Assembly (NCBI RefSeq): GCF_938030145.1
Contig: NZ_CALHGM010000008.1
Span: 111,694 to 175,693 of the forward strand
DNA: 64,000 nucleotides
Direction of reading: 5' to 3'
Origin: an uncultured Campylobacter sp.
Lineage (GTDB): Bacteria; Campylobacterota; Campylobacteria; Campylobacterales; Campylobacteraceae
Positions 1-9,497 of this stretch are shown here, one piece after another (position 1 is the stretch's first letter; the number at the start of each line of letters is the position of its first letter). Below the pieces are notes generated by a model, which saw nothing but the letters and a program-made list of their open reading frames with translations, was not told the origin of the DNA and searched no databases. Position numbers and translations under genes: made by a program.

Positions 1-732
1 AAATAGCGCGTCGTAATAGCGCATTTTAGAGTAGTACAGCAGCGAAACGCAGATGCGCTCGTAATCCACTCCCAGGCTTAAAATTTCATCTAGGCACGGC
101 ACGAGCTCTTCAGGCACCTGCGCGCACAGAGCCCGCACGTCCTTTAGCGACGTGGCGCGAGCCGTAGCATCCAGCCAAGGCAAATTTTGCTCAAGCAGCG
201 TCTCAATCTTGCCTTTTTCAAAAATTTCAAGCGGCAGGTTTAAAATTTCGCAAATTTTTTTCGGAATTTCGATATTGCTTAGCTGAAGCGCGGGCATAAG
301 ATCAAATTCTTTAAAAAATTCCTGCGCGATTTTAATCGCAAGAGGCAAATTTTTCTCCCCGATCAGCTCCGCGCCGATCTGATAAAACTCGTCGCTTGGG
401 TATTTGAAGGTCGGCTGAACGTAAAATAGCCGCCTTAGCTTATCGTCTTTCAGCCGCTTGCGCACGATACGCACGACGTCCACGGTGCTGTCTGCGCGAA
501 GCGCGAGCTCGTGGTTCGTGGGATCGGAGAGCTTAAGAAGCTTTTGCGGCGCGACGCTTAGGTGCTGATGATATGAAAAATATGGCGTTAAAATTTCGCT
601 AAAGCCGTTTTTGGCGAGGATTTCGCTCGCTTTATTTTCCAGCTTGCGCTTGAGCTGCGCGCTCTTTCCGAAATAAAGCCTCGAGCCGTTAGGTATCTCG
701 TGATCGAAATCGGCGCTAACGCTATCTATCAT
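1..732 (-). CDS. hisZ: HisZ-like ATP phosphoribosyltransferase regulatory subunit (3' end outside window)
   Basis: This is a class II aminoacyl-tRNA synthetase-like protein without an anticodon-binding role. It is read from ATG at 732 and runs off the window start after 244 residues. Visible family features are the LRADSTVDVVRIVRKRL stretch (motif 2 region), FYVQPTFKY, and FYQIGAELIGE, which match the histidyl-tRNA synthetase/HisZ fold. HisZ normally activates a short-form HisG in the first step of histidine synthesis. C. jejuni has a long-form HisG, so the exact role of this paralogue in Campylobacter is uncertain. Its start overlaps the stop of the upstream GGDEF gene by 4 bases (ATGA), so the two are probably co-transcribed and translationally coupled. 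A truncated HisS is the alternative, but the short N-terminal layout favours HisZ. Confidence 0.75.
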   Translation of the reverse strand, partial: MIDSVSADFDHEIPNGSRLYFGKSAQLKRKLENKASEILAKNGFSEILTPYFSYHQHLSVAPQKLLKLSDPTNHELALRADSTVDVVRIVRKRLKDDKLRRLFYVQPTFKYPSDEFYQIGAELIGEKNLPLAIKIAQEFFKEFDLMPALQLSNIEIPKKICEILNLPLEIFEKGKIETLLEQNLPWLDATARATSLKDVRALCAQVPEELVPCLDEILSLGVDYERICVSLLYYSKMRYYDALF

Positions 733-3700
733 GCTGCCTCCAAATCGCTTATGAACTGATCCAGCCGCGTTTTAAAGCTCTGAATGAAGCTTGCCAAAAC
801 GCGGTAATCAAGCGAAAGAATATCTAAAATTTGCTTACGTATTTCTGTATTTAGCGCAAATTTTTCGCTGCCGGCGTTTTGAGTTTTGTTTAAAATTTCG
901 CGGAATTTCGCTCTAAAGCTTTCAAATTCTCCCGGGCTAAGCTCGCCCGTTTGACCGCGCGTGATGAAGCTTAAAGCAAGCTCTTTGTAATCAAGCGCGT
1001 TTAAGAAGCTGATAAACTCATCTTTATCGATGGCTGCGAGCTTCGGCGTGTCTTTAAAGCGCGCGATAAAGGCGTCTATCTCTTTGCGATCCAGAGCCTT
1101 GGCGATAAAATTTCCCTGCAGATAGTTAAATTTCAAATTATTTAAAAGCCGCAGCGACAGCGCGTTTTCGACCCCTTGAGCGCCGAGAGCGAATCCAAAC
1201 TCCCGCTTTAGCTTACCCGTGATCTCCACCATCGCGCGGATAGCATTTTTTTTCTTGCCTATGTCAAGACAGAGCTCGCGGTCGATTTTAACGATATCAA
1301 AAGGCTGGGCATTCAGGAATGGGATATTATTTTTATTTGCGCTATTAAGAGCAAATTTAACCCCAAGATCTGCATAACGCCCACGCGCAGGGGCGAATTC
1401 CTTAAAATTTTGCTCGCTAAAATCGGTTATCTCAAACATCAACTCGCCTTTTGCATTAGCTCTGTCTCGCAAGCTATGAGCTACGAAATCGTAAAATTCG
1501 TCGTTTGTAAGCACGGCTAAACTTACGTTTATGGAGCAGTTTGCGCCCGTTTGAGCGTTAAATTCCATCATCTTTGAAAACGCAAATTTTGAGATCGGCA
1601 ACTCAAATCGAGGCTCGCTTAATATCTGCGCAAAATCCTGCGGGGCAAGAATTCCGCGCTTTCCGCGATCCCAGCGTAAAAGCAGCTCATATCCATAAAT
1701 CTGCGCGCCGCTAATGATCGGCTGATAGAGCACGAAAAACTCCCCCTCTTCGATCGCTGCAGCAATCCCTTCCTCGCTAGGTTCGTCTGCTTCGGCGCGC
1801 TCAAAGATGCAGTAGCGGTTTTTGCCGCTCGTTTTGGCGCGATACATCGCTCTATCGGCGCGCGATAAAAGTCCTGGAAAATCGATCTTTTCGCTGCCGT
1901 CGTAAAACGCCGCGCCTACGCTGATGCTCGCGCTAATCTCATTGCCTTTAAGATTAAATTTCATCTTTGAAATTCCAAGCAGACGATCTAATAGCACATG
2001 CGCGGCATCCTTGCTTTGCAGATCGCCGATGATGGCGCCGAACTCATCGCCGCCGAGGCGCGCCAAGATATCGCCTTTACGCAGTAGCCCACTCATCGCC
2101 TTTGAGATAGCCTGCAAAAACATATCGCCGACCTCGTGCCCGTAGGTGTCGTTGATCGCCTTAAAGCCGTCAAAATCGATGAAAAGCACCGCCATAAGCT
2201 TAGAATTTTCGCCCGAGTTTGCGGTAAATCTCTGCGCAGCCTTCATAAAATACACTCTATTCGGAAGCCCGGTAAGCGCGTCGTGATGGGCGATCTTGGC
2301 TAGCTCGCTCTCTTTTTGCTTAATCTGCGAAATTTCGGTAAACATCAAGATGAAATTTGAAGTAAGCGAAAAATCATCCTTTATCGCAATTGCCGTAAAT
2401 AGCGCAGGAAAGGTGCCACCACCTCTTTTTAGTCCGTAAATTTCATCTTTATAGGAGGTCTGTTTGCCGACGAGATTTTTTCTAATCCTCTCCATCACGT
2501 CTGCCCCGCCCTCTGTAGGAGCGAAGAAATTTGGAATTTTGCCGATGGTTTGGCTTTCGCTATAGCCGGTGATTTCATAAAAGGCGTTATTAGCGCGCAG
2601 CACGCGACCGCTCTCATCTGTGATTAAGATCGCCTCTAGCGAGCGCGAAAAGACGTTGGCGTTTAAATTTAACTCCAGCTCCGTCTGCTTGCGCGAGCTA
2701 ATATCTTCGAGCGTAGTTTTTACAAGGCGAGAGCGAGAGCCGTGCTTTTCAGTGACGTAGCCTTGCATACTAATCCAAGTATAGGCATTAGCGGCATTTC
2801 GCAGACGAAATTCGCAGCTAAAATCGCTCCTAAGCCCGGCGGTGCATTCGCGGATCATTTTATTGAAATTCTCTAAATCCGCGAAGTAAATTTCATAACT
2901 AAACTCCCCAAAGCTCATCGCAGTATTTAACCTTTTGCCGCGATATTTTAAAATTTTAAAGTAATTTTTATCAAACGACAGCGTCTGTGCGTCAAGATCG
3001 ATTAAGCAGGTACAAAAATTCCTAGTCTCGATTACGGTGCGGTAAAAGTCCAAATCCTCCTGCAAGCCGCGGATCGCCTTAACATCGTCGTCGATATTTT
3101 GAAAATAAAACGCAGCCCTGGCGGCGGACTTTTTGACATAGATGCTCACTTCGTAGCTATAGCGGATATTATCATTATGGCGAATTTTATAGCTTTGAGA
3201 AAAGCTTAGCTCTTCTGAAGGCATATCGGCTAAGCGGTTTAAAATTTCATTTTTAGCCTCATTCGCATCTTTTTCATCCAGCAAATCCCATAGCCTTATC
3301 TCGCCGCTTAAAAACTGCGCCGCTTCGTAGCCCCAAAGCTCTTTTATATTTTTATTCGCATCTACGATCTTGCCCGAAGTGTAGTCAAACACGAGCGTAA
3401 CGATAGGCGCGTGATTTAAATACTCATATTTTTGCTTAGTTTCATCATAAAATCTGCGATATTTTGACGCGTCAAGCACCACAAAAAGGGTTGAGATTTT
3501 ACTTCCGTCGCGGATATAAGATTTTTTTACATAAAGGTCTTTGACGCCATTTTTGGTCTCTTGGCGGGTTACGACATAGTTTTCTTTGACATAGTTTGCG
3601 CGCTGGGTTTGATAGGCGTGATCGTAAAACGAGCCTGCTTGCAGCGCGAATATATTCCGTCCTACGACGTCATCGCCGTAAAGCTCGCGTGCGCCGTTGC

Positions 3701-4796
3701 TAGCGCTTTCGATCGTGCCTGCGACGTTATCGATGCTAAGCACTGAAAGGGAGCTGTATTTTAGCGCATCTTTAAAGCTGAGGCTAAAATCTCCGTGGCG
3801 CAAATTAGACTTCAAGACCTCGTCTATGGATTTAGAAATTTCTAAGACAGAGTTCAGCGGACTTAGCGCTTCTATATCGCGAATTTTGGAGTGGTAATCC
3901 CCTTGGCGCAGAGCGTTTTGAACTGCCGCAAGCGGAATAAAAACGCGCTTTTTTAAAAACGTAAAATTTGAAATTAGAAGGATTAAATAAGCTAAAATAG
4001 CCGCCGCTAGCGCTACGACGATAAAATCGTCCGCGCCTAAAAAATAGCCGGCTCGTTCGCGAGCCATTACGAAATTATCCCCAAATTTCGCAAGATATGC
4101 AAAGCTTAGCCCAGATTCGTCTTCAAAGCTTACCACTTCGCCTAGGCGCGAAAAATCAAAATCCTGCCCTAATATATCGGTTACGCTGCCAGGAGCGTTA
4201 AAAAATTTACCTTCGGCGTTAAAGACCAAAATATCTCCCAGCGAAGAGAGCCTGGCAATCGGCCTAGCGGTGTTGGCAAAACCTAGCAGATATGAATCAG
4301 CGTTTACGCGCTTGATTAAAAAATACCGCCACGCCCCATCCATCATCATATAGCGCGATACCCATTCATCCTTTTTTAGCTCGCTTGCGATATCCGCAAG
4401 CCGTATCTCGCCAAGATCCGAAATACGCACATCTGATGAAAAATGCGCCAAGCTCTCCTGCTCCGCGCCGCGGGCGCGCAGATAAAAAATAGCGTCAAAT
4501 CTATGAGAAGATTTTACGACATTGCGGATCAAATCCGCGTAAAGCTCGCTTTGCGCAGCTTCGTGCCTTGCGTCTAAAGAAAGGATAGTTTCTTTTAGAA
4601 TTTCAAGCTCGCTAAAAAGCGACTCGTCGGTATTTTTAAGTAAAGTAATCGCCGTGCGCGTCCGCAAATCAAGCTGCGTAGCGATCCTAGTGCGCAAAAA
4701 GCTAATCTCGCAAACTACTACAAGCGTAAGCAGCGCAGCGCCTAGAATCAAGGCGGCGTTAAATCTTTCGGTAACGAAGTCTTTTTTGTTTTTCAT
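729..4796 (-). CDS. Membrane-bound PAS-GGDEF-EAL sensor protein
   Basis: A cyclic-di-GMP signalling protein of about 1355 residues. It has a transmembrane helix near residues 12-32, a periplasmic sensor region of about 225 residues, and a second helix near 258-280. Several PAS-like segments follow, then a GGDEF domain with an intact GGDEF at about 915-919 and an RKGD inhibitory site five residues before it, and a C-terminal EAL-like domain near 1015-1250. The diguanylate cyclase therefore looks active. The EAL domain does not: the motif reads ELL (near 1036), the loop-6 DDFG position reads ALNSANK, and the usual AEGVE reads AQGVE. It may bind c-di-GMP or act as a regulator. I prefer ATG at 4796 over TTG at 4808, because MKNKKDF immediately precedes the membrane helix. 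It lies 51 bases downstream of modB and overlaps hisZ. Confidence 0.9.
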   Translation of the reverse strand: MKNKKDFVTERFNAALILGAALLTLVVVCEISFLRTRIATQLDLRTRTAITLLKNTDESLFSELEILKETILSLDARHEAAQSELYADLIRNVVKSSHRFDAIFYLRARGAEQESLAHFSSDVRISDLGEIRLADIASELKKDEWVSRYMMMDGAWRYFLIKRVNADSYLLGFANTARPIARLSSLGDILVFNAEGKFFNAPGSVTDILGQDFDFSRLGEVVSFEDESGLSFAYLAKFGDNFVMARERAGYFLGADDFIVVALAAAILAYLILLISNFTFLKKRVFIPLAAVQNALRQGDYHSKIRDIEALSPLNSVLEISKSIDEVLKSNLRHGDFSLSFKDALKYSSLSVLSIDNVAGTIESASNGARELYGDDVVGRNIFALQAGSFYDHAYQTQRANYVKENYVVTRQETKNGVKDLYVKKSYIRDGSKISTLFVVLDASKYRRFYDETKQKYEYLNHAPIVTLVFDYTSGKIVDANKNIKELWGYEAAQFLSGEIRLWDLLDEKDANEAKNEILNRLADMPSEELSFSQSYKIRHNDNIRYSYEVSIYVKKSAARAAFYFQNIDDDVKAIRGLQEDLDFYRTVIETRNFCTCLIDLDAQTLSFDKNYFKILKYRGKRLNTAMSFGEFSYEIYFADLENFNKMIRECTAGLRSDFSCEFRLRNAANAYTWISMQGYVTEKHGSRSRLVKTTLEDISSRKQTELELNLNANVFSRSLEAILITDESGRVLRANNAFYEITGYSESQTIGKIPNFFAPTEGGADVMERIRKNLVGKQTSYKDEIYGLKRGGGTFPALFTAIAIKDDFSLTSNFILMFTEISQIKQKESELAKIAHHDALTGLPNRVYFMKAAQRFTANSGENSKLMAVLFIDFDGFKAINDTYGHEVGDMFLQAISKAMSGLLRKGDILARLGGDEFGAIIGDLQSKDAAHVLLDRLLGISKMKFNLKGNEISASISVGAAFYDGSEKIDFPGLLSRADRAMYRAKTSGKNRYCIFERAEADEPSEEGIAAAIEEGEFFVLYQPIISGAQIYGYELLLRWDRGKRGILAPQDFAQILSEPRFELPISKFAFSKMMEFNAQTGANCSINVSLAVLTNDEFYDFVAHSLRDRANAKGELMFEITDFSEQNFKEFAPARGRYADLGVKFALNSANKNNIPFLNAQPFDIVKIDRELCLDIGKKKNAIRAMVEITGKLKREFGFALGAQGVENALSLRLLNNLKFNYLQGNFIAKALDRKEIDAFIARFKDTPKLAAIDKDEFISFLNALDYKELALSFITRGQTGELSPGEFESFRAKFREILNKTQNAGSEKFALNTEIRKQILDILSLDYRVLASFIQSFKTRLDQFISDLEAA

Positions 4797-4847
4797 GCCA
4801 AATTCCAAATTTTGCAGGATTTTAGCAAATTTCGTTTTAAAGCCTAT

Positions 4848-5537
4848 TTAAGCTTTGATTTTTGCTCCGCGCGCGCCCAAAAAATGCATAATCAAAAGCA
4901 CTGCAAAGCTAAAAATAAGCATCAGCGCCGAATATGCGTGAGCCTGCGCAAAATCCAGCGTCTCAGTCGCTTCATAAATCGCAATGGAGGCAACCTTGGT
5001 CTGCTCGCTTACGCTGCCGCCGATCATTAGCACGACGCCAAACTCGCCCATCGTGTGCGCGAAACAGATCACTAGCGCGCTAAGCAGGGAATGTCGAATC
5101 GCGGGCAACGCGACGCGAAAAAGCTTGGAAAAATAGCTCTTATCCAGCGAATCGCACGCCCAAAAAAGCGAGCGCGGAAGCGAGCGAAAGCCCGAAACTA
5201 GCGGCGAAAACATAAACGGCAGCGAGTAGATACAGCTCGCGATCACGAGCCCGCTGAAATTAAATACGAGCCGAAGCCCGAAGTGTTTGTCAAAAAACTC
5301 CCCTAGCACCGAATACGGCGATAGAAAAACGAGCAGGTAAAACCCTAGCACCGATGGCGGAAGCACGAGCGGAAGCGAGATAATCGATTCGATCACGCTT
5401 TTGCCGCGAAAATTTTTTCTCGCCATAAAAAACGCGAGCGGCACGCAGATGATAAACAACGCAAATGTCGTTAAGCTCGCAAGCTTTAAGGAGACGAGAA
5501 ACGGCGTGTAATCGAGCCCCTTTAGAATTTCAAACAT
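4848..5537 (-). CDS. modB: Molybdate ABC transporter permease ModB
   Basis: Inner-membrane permease that moves molybdate (possibly also tungstate) delivered by ModA, powered by ModC. The 229 residues hold about five to six hydrophobic helices. The segment SLPLVLPPSVLGFYLL and the EAA-like loop around FRVALPAIRHSLLSA (ATPase contact) are typical of ModB. The start is supported by a strong GGAGGATAA site just before ATG at 5537. In C. jejuni modB sits between modC and the mop gene. Here it lies downstream of modC, separated by about 1 kb without genes, so it may have its own promoter or depend on readthrough. Confidence 0.93.
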   Translation of the reverse strand: MFEILKGLDYTPFLVSLKLASLTTFALFIICVPLAFFMARKNFRGKSVIESIISLPLVLPPSVLGFYLLVFLSPYSVLGEFFDKHFGLRLVFNFSGLVIASCIYSLPFMFSPLVSGFRSLPRSLFWACDSLDKSYFSKLFRVALPAIRHSLLSALVICFAHTMGEFGVVLMIGGSVSEQTKVASIAIYEATETLDFAQAHAYSALMLIFSFAVLLIMHFLGARGAKIKA

Positions 5538-6576
5538 TTATCCTCCGAGCCGAGCCGCTGGGCCCAAACTATAAAATTTTAAAAGCCTAGCTCTGCTTTA
5601 AAATTTAGAGGCAAAGCTGGATAGAATTTACGCAAACCTCATAGTCATAAGGCTTTGCAAAATGAAATTTTAAAAATTTCTGCGCAGACCTAGCTGCACA
5701 AGAGCTTTAGCGAAATGAAATTTTAAAATTTCGCGCAAGCTAAAGCGAACGGAATTTTATAAATTGCTTAGCTAACAAATTCCTTCAAGCGTTCAAATCC
5801 TGCTGAACCTTTAAGCTCTACCAAGCTGGCAAATTTTTAAGACCACGAATTTTGCCTAGCCAAATTTCAAAAAGCTTCAATAGGCTTGAAAACTTGAGCG
5901 GGCAGGATTCATCTGAGCGCAAATTTCACGCAAGATAGGCTAAACGACGCCCTCCGAACGACCTAGCGAAATTTCATTGAGTCCGACAAGACGAAATTAA
6001 AATTTCGCATAAATCTAAAAAACCGGGTTAATGAAAACCTGTCATAGCTCATTAAGCGAGTTTAACGCGCAAGCTTCGAGCCGTTAGAGCTTTTCAAATT
6101 TCAAAGCCACAAAATTCGGGCAAAATTCCAAATCTAAAAATTTTAAGTTTTTGCGAAGCTTTACATTAAATTTTTACCAAGATCGCATGATAGAATTCGC
6201 GTAACTCCTGCCAAAAAAGTAAGTCAAAAGTCGCTAAATTTAAAGATAAACCCACCACGCTAATTAATAAATTCAAAGGAGAAATTTAACGATGCCTGTC
6301 TGCGCAAAATCTAAAATTTAAAGCTTAATTTCCCCACGCTATCTAGGCTCGCATTGCAATTTTGCTCTAGCCTGCGTTTAAATTTTGTGTTTCATGAAAA
6401 TCTAAGCGCGATGCGAATGAAATTTTAAAACATCCCCGTATTTTACGGACAAATCTAGCTAAAATTTTGCAAAATTCCTCTTCTAAATTCTACGTAAAAT
6501 TCCATAAGAGTCTACATTTAAATCTCTAATCCAGTTGAAATTTCTCACCCAGGCGCGCCCAAGCTTGCCTGCAAGT
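5538..6576. other. 1-kb gene-free spacer between modC and modB, rich in AAATTT runs
   Basis: No frame longer than about 60 codons is open in either direction. The stretch is crowded with AAATTT, TTTAAA and TAAAATTT runs, including a perfect palindrome GAAATTTTAAAATTTC at 5717-5732. A plus-strand AAAGGAGAAATTTAACG ribosome site precedes ATG at 6292, which opens only nine codons (MPVCAKSKI, 6292-6321). I see no recognisable gene remnant. It could be a decayed gene or a repeat-driven expansion inside the mod operon. Confidence 0.6.
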
Positions 6577-7425
6577 TTAAATTTTACGCAGAGTGATATT
6601 AAAGGCTTTAGCGCCTGTTTTAACCTCATCGCCTACTTGCAAGCCCTCGGCTTCTGCACCACTTAACACCACTTCGCACAGCTGGCTACCGATCGCTACG
6701 ACAGCTACTTTGATCCCGTCGCGAGCTTGCAAATCGACAACCTTGCCCACGAAAGAAAACTTCTGTGAGCCGCTAGTTTTAAGAAAAATTTCCTCCGGCG
6801 TACCAGTGCGGACGATCCTGCCGTCCTTCATCTCATAAACTCGCTTGCAAAGTCTATAGATCTCGCTTACGTCGTGGCTTACTAAAATCACGGTCTGATG
6901 AAACTGCTCGTGGATTTTTAGCAGATATTCTTGGATTTTTTCGCGCATCGTAAAATCAAGCGCCGAAAGCGGCTCGTCAAGTAGTAAAATTTCAGGCTCT
7001 TGCATCAGTGCGCGAGCAAGCGCCACGCGCTGCTTCTGTCCGCCGCTAAGACCCTCGACGCCGGATTTTGCAAACTCACTAAGCTCTAAAATTTCAAGTA
7101 GCATCGCAGCTTTTTGCGGATCGTTTCTAGCAAAAAGTAGATTGCCCGTCACACTCATATTCTCAAAAAGTGCGTAGTCTTGAAATAAAAAGCCGATTCT
7201 ACGCTTGCCTGCGCTTAAGAATTCATTGCCTTCTTGCAGCACACGATCGCCGTCTTTTATGCTACCGCTATCTGCGCGCAAAAACCCCGCTAAAATGCGC
7301 AGCAGTGTAGTCTTACCGCTGCCGCTGCGCCCATATAGGCACACAAACGAGCCTTTGTTAATCTCTAAGCGAGCATCAATCGAGAAATCATCACTGATTT
7401 TTTTCTTACAATCAATCGTTATCAT
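6577..7425 (-). CDS. modC: Molybdate ABC transporter ATPase ModC
   Basis: Cytoplasmic ATPase of the molybdate importer, 282 residues. It has Walker A GRSGSGKTT (32-40), Q-loop FQDYALF (81-87), signature LSGGQ (126-130), Walker B ILLLDEP (146-152) and the switch His in SHD (183-185). The last ~60 residues form a single TOBE/Mop-like domain (FVGKVVDLQ to FNITLRKI), thought to sense oxyanion. It overlaps the upstream mop gene by 14 bases, which implies coupling. The ribosome-binding site is weak, consistent with translation by re-initiation. Confidence 0.95.
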   Translation of the reverse strand: MITIDCKKKISDDFSIDARLEINKGSFVCLYGRSGSGKTTLLRILAGFLRADSGSIKDGDRVLQEGNEFLSAGKRRIGFLFQDYALFENMSVTGNLLFARNDPQKAAMLLEILELSEFAKSGVEGLSGGQKQRVALARALMQEPEILLLDEPLSALDFTMREKIQEYLLKIHEQFHQTVILVSHDVSEIYRLCKRVYEMKDGRIVRTGTPEEIFLKTSGSQKFSFVGKVVDLQARDGIKVAVVAIGSQLCEVVLSGAEAEGLQVGDEVKTGAKAFNITLRKI

Positions 7426-7804
7426 ATTTTTCTATATATATCGCAGTGGCGCTAATGTATGCGAAAACCTCGTCGCCCTCGCGTAAAGCAAGCTCCTGCG
7501 CGCAATGCGCGCTAATGAGCACATCAAAGCTTATCTTGCCTTCAAACCTGAGCGTGCATAGAATTTCACCTAAGCTTAGGCTCATAATCTTGCCGTGAAT
7601 TTCATTTTCGCTAGATACACCACTTAGGGCTTCGCGAGATAAAAGCACATCGGTGCTTTTAAAACCCACGTAAACTTCGCTACCCACCTTAAGCTCGCTA
7701 CTTAGCTGCAGAAATACGCCACGTAGCTTGATGCCGCCCGCGATAAATCCTACAGAATGGATGCCGTCTTTTTGTAAAATTTCGTTGATTCTCGCTCTAA
7801 TCAT
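7412..7804 (-). CDS. TOBE/Mop domain molybdate-binding protein
   Basis: A 130-residue protein composed of two TOBE (molybdenum-pterin binding) repeats, roughly residues 1-60 and 68-128. The second carries a pattern like ENEIHGKIMSLSLGEI. Such small proteins bind molybdate or tungstate in the cytoplasm. An equivalent gene lies inside the mod operon of C. jejuni between modA and modB, which supports the call. Its start codon overlaps the modA stop (7804 shared) and its end overlaps modC, so modA-mop-modC is a tightly packed unit. Whether it stores the anion or helps ModC gating cannot be told from sequence. Confidence 0.85.
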   Translation of the reverse strand: MIRARINEILQKDGIHSVGFIAGGIKLRGVFLQLSSELKVGSEVYVGFKSTDVLLSREALSGVSSENEIHGKIMSLSLGEILCTLRFEGKISFDVLISAHCAQELALREGDEVFAYISATAIYIEKYDND

Positions 7805-8571
7805 TAAAACTCGTATCCGTATTTAGCAAAGATCGCCCTGCCCTTATCGCTTAGGATAAAATCATAAAACGCCTTGGCTTCGGCATTGTCTTTGGCGCGG
7901 TTTAGCATGACCATACCTTGAGCTATCGGCTCGTAGAGGTCGGTACCGACCAAGACGAAATTTTCGCCCTGCTTGCAAGGCTTGCCGTTGCAGCCGTCCT
8001 TTGCCATCTTAGGCGCATACATCGCGCTAGCCACGATAAATCCGACGTCGGAAGCTTTAAGCGCTTGCGAAAGAGCCTCGCCGATCGATTTTGCTTCTAC
8101 GATTTTACCTTTAATCTCATCGTAAACTCCCGCTTTTTGGAAGGCCTGTACGCTTGCGGTGCCGTAAGGAGCGGTCTTTGGATTTGCTATGGAAATCGTT
8201 TTAACGCTAGGGTCTTTTAAAATTTCAAGCCCCTTGCTAAGATCTACGCCGCGCACGCTAAACATCGCCACTTTGCCTTTGGCGTAAGTTTTGGCAGGCG
8301 CCGTCGCAAAGCCCTCTTTATGCAGATCGTCTGCAAATTTCATATCCGCCGCCATAAAAATATCAAACGGCGCGCCGTTTTTGATCTGCGTGCTAAGCGC
8401 ACCGCTGGCACCCAAGCTCACGTTTAGCGTGGTTTGCGGATGCAGCTTGGCAAATTCTGCCTTGATCTCGTCAAACGCATACGTCGTGTTCGCAGCGGCT
8501 GCGACGCTGACCTCTCCGGCGCCTAGCACGCCTGCGGTTAAAATTCCTAAAAGCACTGCTTTTAACTTCAT
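7804..8571 (-). CDS. modA: Periplasmic molybdate-binding protein ModA
   Basis: Solute-binding subunit, 255 residues, with a Sec signal peptide at about 1-25 (MKLKAVLLGILTAGVLGAG). Family hallmarks are SLGASGALSTQI near 50-65, NGAPFDIFMAADMKFAD, and NPKTAPYGTASVQAF in the middle; these form the oxyanion cleft. CNGKPCKQ contains two cysteines that may form a disulfide. An AAAGG site lies six bases before ATG. It is the first structural gene of the minus-strand mod operon and follows modE after about 100 bases. Confidence 0.95.
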   Translation of the reverse strand: MKLKAVLLGILTAGVLGAGEVSVAAAANTTYAFDEIKAEFAKLHPQTTLNVSLGASGALSTQIKNGAPFDIFMAADMKFADDLHKEGFATAPAKTYAKGKVAMFSVRGVDLSKGLEILKDPSVKTISIANPKTAPYGTASVQAFQKAGVYDEIKGKIVEAKSIGEALSQALKASDVGFIVASAMYAPKMAKDGCNGKPCKQGENFVLVGTDLYEPIAQGMVMLNRAKDNAEAKAFYDFILSDKGRAIFAKYGYEF

Positions 8572-8672
8572 TTTATGCCTTTCGCTTCGGCTCTCACCGA
8601 GAATTGAATTGTATCTAAAATTTTAAATTTACGCCTTAAATTTTAAAATTTTGCGCACCCAATTTCACCCTA

Positions 8673-9461
8673 TTACGCGCCAATAATGATCTCGCTAGGC
8701 TCGATGATCGCCGTTACCTCATCTCCTACTCCTAGAGCCATCGCGGTGGCAGATTCTCGCGTGATGATCGCGGTGATGTTTTGATGCGAGCTTGTGCCTA
8801 GACAGATCTCTGCGTTTACCGCGCCGATTTTGACCTCGCTAATCGTGCCCTTGATTTGATTCGTCGTACTAAGTTTTAGCTTCTCCGAGCTTCCTTTGGC
8901 AATGATGACGCTTAGAGCCTTAAATAAAAACAGCACATCCTTGCCCACCTTTAGCTCTAAATTTTTTTCGCTCTCTACGGTTACCGTCGCGCATAAAATT
9001 TCGCCACCTGCGAGTTTAGCCGTGATTTGAGAATTTACAGCGCCTGTTTGAACATCCGTAATCTCAACACTTAGCTGATTGCGCGCAGAAAGCTTCATAC
9101 CGATCTTCTCTAAGCTTAAAAGGCTCTCTTCGGTGATCTCGTCAAGCTTTAAAATTTCACTCAAAAACGTCTCGCCCGCGTGGCTGATAGCATCATAAGC
9201 GCGAATCAGCTTGTGAGCGTATGGAGTGAGCTCCGAGCCGCTATTTTTCTTAGTGCCTTGAGTGCGGACGATGAGCGGCTTTTTGCTCGCGTTGTTGATT
9301 AAATTTAACGCATCCCAGCCGTTTTTATACGACACTCCTACGATCTCTGCGGCCTTTGTAATACTTTTAGTCTCGTCCACAGCCTTAAGTAGCTTAATAT
9401 GCTTGGCTAGAAGCGATGTTTCCTTACCAAGTAGGAATTCCAAAGCAAATTTTGCGTCCAT
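8673..9461 (-). CDS. modE: Molybdate-responsive regulator ModE
   Basis: Transcription factor with an N-terminal winged helix of the LysR-like ModE type (HIKLLKAVDETKSITKAAEI and SYKNGWDALNLINN, about 20-55) and a C-terminal pair of Mop/TOBE repeats (about 123-260) that bind molybdate. Length is normal for full ModE. ATG at 9467 is also possible, but AAGGA sits only one base from it and at ideal distance from ATG at 9461, so I use 9461. It is probably autoregulatory and controls the mod genes that follow on the same strand. A perfect inverted repeat at 9498-9517 in its upstream region is a candidate operator. Confidence 0.92.
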   Translation of the reverse strand: MDAKFALEFLLGKETSLLAKHIKLLKAVDETKSITKAAEIVGVSYKNGWDALNLINNASKKPLIVRTQGTKKNSGSELTPYAHKLIRAYDAISHAGETFLSEILKLDEITEESLLSLEKIGMKLSARNQLSVEITDVQTGAVNSQITAKLAGGEILCATVTVESEKNLELKVGKDVLFLFKALSVIIAKGSSEKLKLSTTNQIKGTISEVKIGAVNAEICLGTSSHQNITAIITRESATAMALGVGDEVTAIIEPSEIIIGA

Positions 9462-9497
9462 TTTCATCCTTTCTTATTTACTTTCGCGTGATTTTAT

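Noticed and set aside
7425..7445. CTATATATATCG near the modC start as a second ModE site
   Set aside because: It lies within the coding end of the mop gene (AIYIEKYD codons) and is not a clean dyad.
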